From Hoylesella timonensis S9-PR14 (GTDB lineage: Bacteria; Bacteroidota; Bacteroidia; Bacteroidales; Bacteroidaceae), in assembly GCF_000762405.1 (NCBI RefSeq), contig NZ_JRPQ01000075.1, positions 1-61,695 of the forward strand: a stretch of 61,695 bases of DNA. The letters run 5' to 3'. Position numbers and translations under genes: made by a program. Positions within the stretch are counted from its first letter, which is position 1. Each line of letters opens with the position of its first letter. Positions 8,745-17,166 of the stretch are shown here, piece by piece. Below the pieces are notes generated by a model. That model was not told the origin of the DNA and did not search any database. It saw only the letters and a program-made list of their open reading frames with translations.

Positions 8745-9665
8745 ATGCTATTAAGTATCATCATACCTGTCTATCTTGTCGAGGAAACATTGCAACGATG
8801 TGTGAAGAGTATTTTGCAACAAACCTTTACCGACTGGGAACTTATCTTGGTAGATGACGGTTCACCTGACGGTTGTCCTGTGCTGTGTGATGAGTATTGT
8901 CAGCAAGATGACCGCATCAAAGTGGTACATCAAGCCAATGGCGGACTAAGTGCTGCTCGCAATACGGGTTTGTTGCAGGCACAAGGTAGCTACATCACGT
9001 TTGTAGACAGTGACGACTATGTACGCAAAGACACCTACCAACAAGTGATGCAACAATTGGTGGAGCAACCAGAGGTCGATATCATTGAATATCCTATCAC
9101 CCTCCACGCTGGCAACAAACAACGAGAAAAGATATTATCCTTTCCTGCAAAGCGTTACAGCAATATGCTCACCTATTGGTTTGAGAGCAAAGCCTACCTA
9201 CACACCTACGCTTGTAACAAGGTGTACAAACGCAGGCTTTTCAACCAAGTACGCTATCCTGTGAATAAGGTGTTTGAAGATGTGTACACCCTACCATTGC
9301 TTTTACGACAAAGCAAGGTGGTAGCTACCACCGATAAAGGTATGTATTTCTATGTTGACAATCCGCAGGGCATCACCGCAACGGCTGGTGGTGAACAACT
9401 CAAGGATTTGCTGCATGCCCATCTTGCGGTGTTACAAAATTCTCAATTAACAGAACATGAGGGATTTGCCAATTACTACGAACACATATTAAATATACAA
9501 ATGGATGTCTGCGAGATGACGGGAGCACAACCCACTCTACCCTCATTCAGCTTTCGCGGTCAGCAAGACATTCCTTTCAAGACGAGGCTTTCCAGTCTCA
9601 TAGGAATACAACGCTTATGCCAACTGAACCAATTTATACACAAGGTGTATCGAAGAAGCCGTTAG
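8745..9665 (+). CDS. Glycosyltransferase family 2, first of operon
   Basis: A cytoplasmic GT-A fold glycosyltransferase that would add a sugar to a growing surface glycan. The start MLLSIIIPVYLVEETLQRC is typical of the family. Visible motifs are ILVDDGSPDG (nucleotide-sugar binding), HQANGGLSAARNTGL, and the DxD region TFVDSDDYV. The C-terminal third contains NKVYKRRLF and FEDVYTLPLLL, as in many capsule and O-antigen transferases. The ATG at 8745 is chosen because an upstream TTG lies within the promoter. It overlaps the next gene. Donor and acceptor are unknown, and no polymerase or flippase gene is nearby. Confidence 0.85.
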   Translation: MLLSIIIPVYLVEETLQRCVKSILQQTFTDWELILVDDGSPDGCPVLCDEYCQQDDRIKVVHQANGGLSAARNTGLLQAQGSYITFVDSDDYVRKDTYQQVMQQLVEQPEVDIIEYPITLHAGNKQREKILSFPAKRYSNMLTYWFESKAYLHTYACNKVYKRRLFNQVRYPVNKVFEDVYTLPLLLRQSKVVATTDKGMYFYVDNPQGITATAGGEQLKDLLHAHLAVLQNSQLTEHEGFANYYEHILNIQMDVCEMTGAQPTLPSFSFRGQQDIPFKTRLSSLIGIQRLCQLNQFIHKVYRRSR

Positions 9666-10594
9666 TGAGCTTCATCATACCCGTTTACAATTTGCCATCA
9701 TCAATGGTTATCGAGTGCTTAGACAGCATCCTAATGCTATCGCTTGACGCACAAAATTGCGAGATAATTGTGGTAGACGACGGCTCCGACACGTCTCTCC
9801 TCGGTGCATTGAACGCTTATCTCGACAAAATTGTCTATATACGACAGCCCAACCAAGGATTGTCAAGTGCTCGTAATATGGGACTTTCCATAGCTCAGGG
9901 AAAATATATACAGTTTGTCGATGGCGACGATGCCCTTATTCCCTTTGTTTATGAACATTGTTTGGATCTTGTGCGATGTCAGGATGCCGAGATGGTGAAG
10001 TTCGATTTAACACGCAACAAAAAGCAAGACAACAACTACAATATTGAAGGTCCAATGACAGGAAGCCAATATATGAATACGCACAACCTGAAAGCCACTG
10101 CGTGTGGCATGATTTTCAGGCGTGACCTGCTTCAAGGACTCAGGTTTACACCAGGCTTGCTGAACGAAGACGAGGAATTTACACCTCTAGTCATCTTGCG
10201 CACCGAACGATTGTACATCACTGATGCCAAGGCGTATTACTATCGAAAGAGGGACAATTCGTGTACCACGAGCAAAAATAAGAAAACCCAATTGCAACGC
10301 CTGCAAGATACTCTTCGGATATTGGGGCAATTTCAACAACGCATTGACACGCTGCCTCTCATGGAGCGAAACGCCATGCAGCGACGCATCGCACAGCTTT
10401 CAATGGATTATATTTATAATGTGGCACGCTATACGCACAGTCTTCGCCGACTTGAAACTGCCTTGCAGGAGATGAGGCGACATGGGTTATATCCGCTACC
10501 CGACAAGAGATATACCCGTAAGTACAGCCTTTTCAGACGCCTAATACGCACTAAAGCAGGCAGATATTTACTCATTTTACTGACATCGAGATGA
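9617..10594 (+). CDS. Glycosyltransferase family 2, second of operon
   Basis: A second GT-A family 2 transferase, related to the first. It shows LVSFIIPVYNLPSSM, IIVVDDGSDTSL, NQGLSSARNMGLS and QFVDGDDALIP (DxD). From ATG 9617 it overlaps the preceding gene by 49 bases and begins with 16 extra residues before the conserved strand. A GTG at 9665, sharing one base with the previous stop codon, would begin directly at VSFIIPVYN and is a credible alternative. It ends in an ATGA overlap with the next gene, so translation is probably coupled. Sugar specificity is unknown. Confidence 0.83.
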   Translation: MPTEPIYTQGVSKKPLVSFIIPVYNLPSSMVIECLDSILMLSLDAQNCEIIVVDDGSDTSLLGALNAYLDKIVYIRQPNQGLSSARNMGLSIAQGKYIQFVDGDDALIPFVYEHCLDLVRCQDAEMVKFDLTRNKKQDNNYNIEGPMTGSQYMNTHNLKATACGMIFRRDLLQGLRFTPGLLNEDEEFTPLVILRTERLYITDAKAYYYRKRDNSCTTSKNKKTQLQRLQDTLRILGQFQQRIDTLPLMERNAMQRRIAQLSMDYIYNVARYTHSLRRLETALQEMRRHGLYPLPDKRYTRKYSLFRRLIRTKAGRYLLILLTSR

Positions 10595-11709
10595 AGATTT
10601 TGCTTTTAGGAGAATATAGCAATGTGCACTGGACATTGGCAGAAGGACTGCGACAATTGGGACATATGGTAACAGTGGTATCGAATGGTGACTTCTGGAA
10701 GAACTATCAGCGCGACATCAACCTGACAAGAACATATACAAAATTAGGTAGTATTAGCTACATGATAAAGTTGTATAGTCTTCTACCACGTCTGAGAGGG
10801 TATGATGTGGTACAGATCATCAACCCTATATGCCTTGAAATAAAGGCTCAACGTATCTTACCTATTTATCAATATTTGCGCAAACACAACAAAAAAATGT
10901 TTATGGGTGCCTTTGGCATGGACTACTACTGGGTTCACACCTGTTGCACCGACATGCCGCTGGAGTATAGCGATTTCAATATGGGCAAAGAATTGCGCCA
11001 AACAACCGATGCTCTAAAAGAGCAAAGGGACTGGTTGGGGACGGAGAAACAACGGCTCAATGAATATATGGCACACGATTGTGACGGCATCATTGCAGGA
11101 CTTTACGAATATTGGGTATGCTACCACGCCCATTTTCCCGACAAAACAACGTTCATCCCCTTTCCTATTCGGACAAAAACGATGAGAGAAAGACAACCAA
11201 TGACGAATGGTGATCATCGACTAAAACTGTTCATAGGCATCAATCGTGAACGGTCTATCTACAAAGGAACAGACATCATGTTGAAAGCAGCACAAGACCT
11301 CGTGTTGAAATATCCTCATCAAGTGAGTTTGCAAATAGCAGAAAGTGTACCTTTTGAGCAATACCAACGCATGATGAACGAAACAGATGTCATACTGGAT
11401 CAGCTTTACAGTTATACTCCTGCCATGAATGCGCTTGAAGCAATGAGCAAGGGAATTGTGTGTGTAGGGGGTGGCGAATCTGAAAACTACCAGCTATTGC
11501 ACGAAGACACGTTGAGACCAATTGTCAATGTAAAACCCTGTTATGAAAGTGTTTACCACGAATTGGAGAGCCTGATATTGCATCCAGAAAGACTCAGTGT
11601 TCTTCAACAACAAAGCATCGCATACATTCAAAAGCACCATGATTACGTGAAAGTGGCGCAACAGTATGTCGACTTTTATAATAGCAGCGAACCAGTCGCC
11701 AAGAAATAA
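10591..11709 (+). CDS. Glycosyltransferase, GT-B fold (group 1/GT4-like)
   Basis: The last gene of the operon, overlapping the previous one by ATGA. The N-terminus MKILLLGEYSNVHWTLAEGL is a Rossmann strand-loop of the acceptor domain. The second half has RLKLFIGINRERSIYKGTD (the donor-domain entry), VILDQLYSYTPAMNALEAMSKG and GGGESENY, matching the conserved E-x7-E area of GT4-like enzymes. There is no signal peptide or membrane span. Together with the two family 2 transferases it probably builds part of a lipopolysaccharide core or another surface glycan. A hairpin terminator follows at once. Confidence 0.8.
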   Translation: MKILLLGEYSNVHWTLAEGLRQLGHMVTVVSNGDFWKNYQRDINLTRTYTKLGSISYMIKLYSLLPRLRGYDVVQIINPICLEIKAQRILPIYQYLRKHNKKMFMGAFGMDYYWVHTCCTDMPLEYSDFNMGKELRQTTDALKEQRDWLGTEKQRLNEYMAHDCDGIIAGLYEYWVCYHAHFPDKTTFIPFPIRTKTMRERQPMTNGDHRLKLFIGINRERSIYKGTDIMLKAAQDLVLKYPHQVSLQIAESVPFEQYQRMMNETDVILDQLYSYTPAMNALEAMSKGIVCVGGGESENYQLLHEDTLRPIVNVKPCYESVYHELESLILHPERLSVLQQQSIAYIQKHHDYVKVAQQYVDFYNSSEPVAKK

Positions 11710-11763
11710 GAGTAAAAAGAAAATCAGCGCACAACGGTTGATTTCCTTTTTACTCTTTTTCAT
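11708..11763. terminator. Bidirectional intrinsic terminator
   Basis: AAGAGTAAAAAGAAAATCA (11708-11726) pairs with TGATTTCCTTTTTACTCTTT (11739-11758) over a 12-base loop. T-rich sequence follows on the plus strand and the A-rich left arm gives the same on the minus strand. It can end both the glycosyltransferase operon and the convergent nadE transcript. Confidence 0.8.
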
Positions 11764-11799
11764 CTAATGTTTTTTCGACAAGCGAACTAATAGTACGCT

Positions 11800-13860
11800 T
11801 TAGAGAGTATCGCACTCTTCAAGCCACAACCTGCTGATTGCATCGCTTGGCATGCGCCAATCGCCACGAGGACTCAGGCTGACACTCGTCACCTTAGGTC
11901 CATCGGGCAAGCAAGAACGCTTGAACTGTTGTGAGAAGAAACGCTTGAAAAATACCTTGAGCCATTTTTTGATAGTCTCCTCGTCATATTGTCCTTTCAT
12001 TTGAAGAGCATCGTTTGGTTGAGGTTGCCCCTCTTGTGCCATGCTTTCAGCAAAGGCTTTCTTTGCCAAAAGGAATATTTTACTAGGTCGGAACCCAAAG
12101 CGCAGCACGTAATACAAGAAGAAATCGTGCAACTCGTAAGGTCCTACCAAATCTTCTGTCTTTTGTTCTATCTTCCCTTGTTCGTTGGCAGGGGTTAACT
12201 CAGGAGAGATAGGGGTATTGATGACATCTAAAAGTATCTTCGCTATGTCTTGATTTTCGGCAAGGTGTTGAGCATAATAGTTAACCAAATGGCGCAGCAA
12301 AGTTTTGGGAACGCCAGCATTGACCGCATACATAGACATGTGGTCTCCGTTGTAGGTTGCCCATCCTAAAGCCAATTCGGACATATCGCCCGTGCCAACA
12401 ACAAGTCCATTGAGCTGGTTACTTAAATCCATGAGAATTTGCGTGCGTTCACGAGCTTGACTGTTTTCGTAGGTCACATCTTGCACTTGTGGGTCGTGTC
12501 CAATATCTTCAAAATGTTGCATTACACTCTTTTCGATGTTGATTTCCTTGACCGTGATACCCAGTTTGTGCATCAGGCCCATGGCATTGTGGTAAGTACG
12601 TCCAGTAGTTCCGAACCCTGGCATCGTAACACCTATAATTCCCTTTCGATCCAGTCCCAACTTATCAAAGGTCATGACGCAGACGAGCAATGCCAAAGTT
12701 GAATCTAAGCCGCCGCTAACCCCAAGGACAGCCGTCTTGGCTTGTATATGGGACAGCCGTGTGGCAAGTGCCATGGTTTGTATGTTGAGCACTTCAACAC
12801 AGCTATCTGGCAAGAGATTCGGGGCTGGGACAAAAGGATGTGGATTTATCTTCCGTTCAAGAGTGAAGGTTGCTTCATTCTCTGGAGCTATACACGGAAT
12901 ATAATGGATAGCCGAGGTGTTGTTGAAGATAGCAAACTGATTAGGACTCAAACTGCTTGAAAATCCTCTTTGACTGGCAAAGGTGTTAACTTGTCGCTGT
13001 GCATTTACGTAAGTAGAGTTGATACGACGCTCCGCTCTCAGCATTTCTATATCTATCTGTGCACAATGGATTTGGCTTTCCATGGTGAAACGCTTTCCTT
13101 CTGCCAACAACACTCCATTCTCATAAATGAGTCCATTGCCTGCATAAACCAAGTCTTGTGTGCTTTCGCCAAAACCACTGGCTGCATAGATGTAACCTGT
13201 GATGGTGCGCGAGCTCTGCTGTGATAAGAGACTCTTGAGGTAGTCGTACTTGCCAATGACAGCATCACTGGCAGAGAGGTTGAAAATTAAATCAGCTCCA
13301 GCCAATGCCAATGTGTTGCTGGGAGGAACGGGAGCCCAAACATCTTCGCAAATCTCTACGCCAAACTGCACCCCATCGTCAGTAGTATATATCTGAGGGT
13401 CAGGAGTTACCACAATGGTTTGACCCGCATAACGAATGGTAGTCTCCTTCAAATCTTGCGAAGAAGCAAACCATCTCTTTTCATAAAACTCACTGTAGTC
13501 GGGCAAGTAGGTCTTCGGAATGACACCTAAGATTTGCCCTCGTTGGATGACCATCGCACAGTTGAGTAACAAGTCACCCACCACAATGGGTAAGCCTACG
13601 ATACTAATCACATCCAACTGGCGTGTGAAGTCGAGCAAATGGAGAATGGAAACCTCGGAAGCCTCGAGTAGAAGCTTCTGTTGGAATAAATCTTGGCAGG
13701 TGTAGGATGTAATTCCTAACTCTGGAAATACAATAATTTCAACTCCTTGCTCTTCAGCTTGCTGAATTTGGGCCATTGTTTGTTCTACATTGTATATGCA
13801 GTCAGCCACTTTCACTAATGGCACTGCACAGGCCACTTTAACAAATCCACTGTTCATCAT
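11800..13860 (-). CDS. nadE: Glutamine-dependent NAD+ synthetase
   Basis: Catalyses the last step of NAD+ synthesis, amidating nicotinate adenine dinucleotide with ammonia drawn from glutamine. The N-terminal nitrilase-like glutaminase domain shows the catalytic triad in context: Glu47 in FPELG, Lys116 in PKTYLPDYSEFYEKR and Cys171 in VEICEDVW. The C-terminal synthetase domain carries the ATP pyrophosphatase loop GVSGGLDSTLALLV, then VVGTGDMSELALGWATY. The 686 residues fit the two-domain form. Initiation could be at 13860 or 13857 (MM). It is the last gene of a long minus-strand block, 41 bases after the Smr protein gene, and its message ends at the shared terminator near 11735. Confidence 0.95.
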   Translation of the reverse strand: MMNSGFVKVACAVPLVKVADCIYNVEQTMAQIQQAEEQGVEIIVFPELGITSYTCQDLFQQKLLLEASEVSILHLLDFTRQLDVISIVGLPIVVGDLLLNCAMVIQRGQILGVIPKTYLPDYSEFYEKRWFASSQDLKETTIRYAGQTIVVTPDPQIYTTDDGVQFGVEICEDVWAPVPPSNTLALAGADLIFNLSASDAVIGKYDYLKSLLSQQSSRTITGYIYAASGFGESTQDLVYAGNGLIYENGVLLAEGKRFTMESQIHCAQIDIEMLRAERRINSTYVNAQRQVNTFASQRGFSSSLSPNQFAIFNNTSAIHYIPCIAPENEATFTLERKINPHPFVPAPNLLPDSCVEVLNIQTMALATRLSHIQAKTAVLGVSGGLDSTLALLVCVMTFDKLGLDRKGIIGVTMPGFGTTGRTYHNAMGLMHKLGITVKEINIEKSVMQHFEDIGHDPQVQDVTYENSQARERTQILMDLSNQLNGLVVGTGDMSELALGWATYNGDHMSMYAVNAGVPKTLLRHLVNYYAQHLAENQDIAKILLDVINTPISPELTPANEQGKIEQKTEDLVGPYELHDFFLYYVLRFGFRPSKIFLLAKKAFAESMAQEGQPQPNDALQMKGQYDEETIKKWLKVFFKRFFSQQFKRSCLPDGPKVTSVSLSPRGDWRMPSDAISRLWLEECDTL

Positions 13861-13901
13861 AATAAGATTATGAGTTAATAAAATAAAGTCTATTGAAACC
13901 T

Positions 13902-15074
13902 TTAGCGAATTGTCACTTGGGTTGCTCCATAGCCATATTCTTGAAAACTCGCATCTTGGTACTGGTATTTCTTGTATCGATAATTCAAATCATTAATCAA
14001 CGCTCTACGTAGTACGCCCTCCCCTTTGCCATGGATGAAGACAATGCGTTGCCCCTTCTTATCTTTATATTGTTGAAGGGTGTCACGAAACTTTTGTAAT
14101 TGGAAATTTAGAATGTCTATGGCACTCATACCTGTAGTGGTATCTAATAGTTCATGGGCATGCAAATCCACAACAACAATGTCGTCATTTTCACGATGTT
14201 TCAGTTGGAAAGGGTTTCCTGTTTGTTTGCGAGCGTTATATCGACGGACATAAGTGTCGTTCTCTTTCTCGTCAGCTTTAGTCACCTCAATATGATCTTT
14301 TGGCTCTTTCTGATACATTTCTTCCTTCAATTGCTTGGAGTCTACAACCAAAGGGCGGGTCACTTTGTCGTTTTCGACAATCGTATATAGCAAGGCAGGA
14401 AGTTCAAAGAAATCATTTTCTTGAAAGGTATGGAGCTTATAGAATTTTACGGTATCTATTCTGAATTGCACATCTATCGTGGGCTTCAGCATAAAAGACT
14501 TGTCACGCTTGTACGAGAGCAATTGAATTGCCACGTGTCCTAAATCGTTCAAATCTTCTTTTCCAAACTCTTCGATAAATTCTTTCGTGTTTGGTTCTAC
14601 CTCCATGCTACTCTTCAGCTTCCAACTGTTGCCCTCTGCCGATAGATAAGTAAACCTAACGTAGTAGTTGCTATCGTTGACAAAGTAACTTTCAAAACGA
14701 GTATGCGTCATATCCTTCATGTCCATGGGGACAAAAGCCAGATAACAACTCAGCAGGTTGCCACCTTTTCTTTCCTCAACAGGTGTACGAAAAGTGATTT
14801 CCTTGGTGGAAGGGTCATCGTCAATCTGGTCTTCTTCGTCATCGGTTGCCGATGAAGTAAGCGCATTTTTTACCGATGTGGGCTTAGGAAGTGTAGACCC
14901 AACAACTTTTCCAGTGCTATAATCGTCATCTATTACTTGTATCACATCATTGATGGGCGTTGGGATTTGAAAGCCATCTTCATCTTCCACCAATACAATA
15001 TTCTTTCCTTGGAATCCAGCAATGACACCACCACCCGACTCGCTAAGGAATCTTACTTTATCTCCTATTTTCAT
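13902..15074 (-). CDS. DUF2027 protein with C-terminal Smr domain
   Basis: A 390-residue protein typical of Bacteroidota. The start MKIGDKVRFLSESGGGVIAG reads like a small beta-barrel (Tudor/KOW-like). The middle holds the DUF2027 beta-sandwich. The C-terminal 90 residues form an Smr domain, with DDIVVVDLHAHELLD, VFIHGKGEGVLRRAL and the closing YGYGATQVTIR. Smr domains in MutS2 and related proteins are nucleases acting on branched DNA or on stalled-ribosome mRNA; LHAHEL and HGKGEG stand where the conserved LDLHG and HGxGxG motifs are expected. The substrate here is unknown. It lies between queA (50-base gap) and nadE. Confidence 0.85.
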   Translation of the reverse strand: MKIGDKVRFLSESGGGVIAGFQGKNIVLVEDEDGFQIPTPINDVIQVIDDDYSTGKVVGSTLPKPTSVKNALTSSATDDEEDQIDDDPSTKEITFRTPVEERKGGNLLSCYLAFVPMDMKDMTHTRFESYFVNDSNYYVRFTYLSAEGNSWKLKSSMEVEPNTKEFIEEFGKEDLNDLGHVAIQLLSYKRDKSFMLKPTIDVQFRIDTVKFYKLHTFQENDFFELPALLYTIVENDKVTRPLVVDSKQLKEEMYQKEPKDHIEVTKADEKENDTYVRRYNARKQTGNPFQLKHRENDDIVVVDLHAHELLDTTTGMSAIDILNFQLQKFRDTLQQYKDKKGQRIVFIHGKGEGVLRRALINDLNYRYKKYQYQDASFQEYGYGATQVTIR

Positions 15075-15124
15075 ATTGTCGTTTCTTTCTTTGGTTATAT
15101 AACTATTGATTCATTGAAACCTGC

Positions 15125-16423
15125 TTAAGGAATCAACAAGCTGCTGTCACCATAGCTTAGGAATCGGAACTGATGTGCCAGTGCATAATCATAGATGGTA
15201 CGCCAATCACCGTTTACGAACGCACTCACAAGAAGCAACAAAGTGCTTTGTGGTTGGTGGAAATTTGTAATTAGCATCTTGACGATTTTATACTGATAAC
15301 CAGGTGCTATGATGATTTGTGTAGAGCTATGCAAACTTTCAAGCTCATTTCTTACTAAATAGTCCAACACATTTTGTATGGCTTGCTTGGGTGAAATATT
15401 ATCTATCAAGCCTCCATCCAAATGTTCGACTTGTCCATCTGTGTGCAGTCTTTCATAAGGAGCCCACTGTTTAACATGCAATTCTTCTTCCGTGGCGTCT
15501 GGATGAGTCTCAAGAAACACGCCCATGTAGTACAAACTTTCCAAAGTTCGCACACTCGTTGTACCAACGGCAATCGCTTCAACATTGTGTCTTAGCAGTT
15601 TTTCAAGTGTTTGACGATGCACACAGATATATTCGGTATGCATAGCGTGTCCTTTTATTTCTTCACTTTTTACAGGTTTGAAGGTGCCTGCTCCCACATG
15701 TAAGGTTAACTCTTCTCGGTCAATACCATGCTCATCTAAGCTTTGAAGCACCGAATCGGTGAAGTGTAGACCAGCAGTAGGAGCTGCAACAGAACCCTTA
15801 ATTTTAGAGTAGACTGTCTGGTAGGTCGTTTTATCACTTTCTTGTGTCTCTCTATTCAGATAGGGAGGTATCGGTAATTCGCCGATTGATTCAAGAATCT
15901 CGGCAAAAGAAACATCCTCTGCATCCCAATCAAAATCTATCCAATGATGAGTTGAAGGCGTGGCATGAAGTCCCTGAGCAGGCTGATGTTCATCTGTTGC
16001 TGGTTCTCTTCGAGTGACTTGTAACGTTACCGATTTCTGATTAATGTGATAAATTCGTGTTAAACTTCCACTCTTCCATTTCTTTAAGTTGCCAATCATA
16101 CAGTACCATGCGCAATGTCTCTTGCTTTGGAATATCTGTTCGTAATCGGCTGGCATGGCTGGTTCCATCAAGAAAACCTCTATCAGTGCACCCGTATCTT
16201 TCTTAAAGTGCATGCGTGCCTGAATCACCTTTGTGTTGTTGAAAATCATCAATGCCCCCTGTGGCAGGTATTCGTATAAGTTATAAAAGACATCCTCACC
16301 CACTTTACCATGATTGTAAATGAGAAGTTTGCTATGGTCGCGCTGCGCTATTGGGAATTTTGCAATTCTCTCGTCGGGCAGTTCGTACTGATAATCACTG
16401 ATGTGTATATGTTTTGTTTCCAC
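15125..16423 (-). CDS. queA: S-adenosylmethionine:tRNA ribosyltransferase-isomerase
   Basis: Builds epoxyqueuosine by moving the ribosyl part of S-adenosylmethionine onto 7-aminomethyl-7-deazaguanine in tRNA anticodons. Conserved segments are YELPDERIAKFPIAQRDHSKLL near the start, AAPTAGLHFT, LTLHVGAGTFKPV, MHTEY and the C-terminal LLITNFHQPQSTLLLLVSAF. At 432 residues it is longer than the roughly 350 of E. coli QueA. The extra length lies in the middle (about 125-175) and around 325-350, which is common in Bacteroidota. Flanked by the Smr gene and a PAP2 phosphatase on the same strand. Confidence 0.95.
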   Translation of the reverse strand: METKHIHISDYQYELPDERIAKFPIAQRDHSKLLIYNHGKVGEDVFYNLYEYLPQGALMIFNNTKVIQARMHFKKDTGALIEVFLMEPAMPADYEQIFQSKRHCAWYCMIGNLKKWKSGSLTRIYHINQKSVTLQVTRREPATDEHQPAQGLHATPSTHHWIDFDWDAEDVSFAEILESIGELPIPPYLNRETQESDKTTYQTVYSKIKGSVAAPTAGLHFTDSVLQSLDEHGIDREELTLHVGAGTFKPVKSEEIKGHAMHTEYICVHRQTLEKLLRHNVEAIAVGTTSVRTLESLYYMGVFLETHPDATEEELHVKQWAPYERLHTDGQVEHLDGGLIDNISPKQAIQNVLDYLVRNELESLHSSTQIIIAPGYQYKIVKMLITNFHQPQSTLLLLVSAFVNGDWRTIYDYALAHQFRFLSYGDSSLLIP

Positions 16424-16443
16424 TGGAAAATATGTTTATTATT

Positions 16444-17142
16444 TTATGTGTACAAAATTAACGCTTTTAATGTTGAATAGAGCAAGGTTGACACAAAAAT
16501 AAAGATTACCATATCAATATCTTGAAAGTTATAGCCTGTATTGGTATATTGACTTGAAATAAAGTTTCCTTTCGCTATCACACGGTGGGATAATCTTTGA
16601 AATAAATAATAAGTGAAAAATCCCACACCAGTTCCCCAAATAAGTCCTGCAAAAATATCACTGGGATAATGCACCCCTAAGTACAATCGCGTATAGGCAT
16701 TGAGTAGAGACCATGAGATAAGGAAAATACTTAATAGTCGGCTTCGCACTAAAAGACAAATGAATATGACTATGGAAAGCGTGTTTGAAGCGTGTCCAGA
16801 GAAGAAACTGAATGTTCGTGGTCGGTAATTATTAACCACCTCTATTTGATATTTCAACATGGGGTCATTACATGGACGCATGCGTTCTATCCAAGGCTTG
16901 ATAGAAATATCAGCAACACCTGTAGATAATAATAAGCATAAGCAGGCAAATCCGAAGATTAAAAGGATTTGAGACATCGTTTCATTATTCTTAATAATGA
17001 GATAGAGGAGTGACAAGTACAAGGGTATCCACGTGATACTCGATGTAATGGTCATCATCATTCCATCCCAGAATAATGAGTTTGAGCCATTCAAGCTTTG
17101 CAATACTTGCTGGTCAAGTTCTATGAGTGCTTGTATATCCAA
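16444..17142 (-). CDS. PAP2 family membrane phosphatase
   Basis: An integral membrane phosphatase of the type 2 phosphatidic acid phosphatase family, acting on lipid phosphates or undecaprenyl pyrophosphate at the outer face of the inner membrane. The three motifs are present: KPWIERMRP, FSFFSGHASNT, and YTRLYLGVHYPSDIFAG with the catalytic His and Asp. About five or six hydrophobic spans are visible in the 232 residues. A role in lipid A dephosphorylation or carrier-lipid recycling is possible but not shown. It begins 24 bases after the end of the bat operon and may be read through from it. Confidence 0.88.
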   Translation of the reverse strand: MDIQALIELDQQVLQSLNGSNSLFWDGMMMTITSSITWIPLYLSLLYLIIKNNETMSQILLIFGFACLCLLLSTGVADISIKPWIERMRPCNDPMLKYQIEVVNNYRPRTFSFFSGHASNTLSIVIFICLLVRSRLLSIFLISWSLLNAYTRLYLGVHYPSDIFAGLIWGTGVGFFTYYLFQRLSHRVIAKGNFISSQYTNTGYNFQDIDMVIFIFVSTLLYSTLKALILYT

Positions 17143-17166
17143 ATCCTTAAACGATTTCCTTAGTGA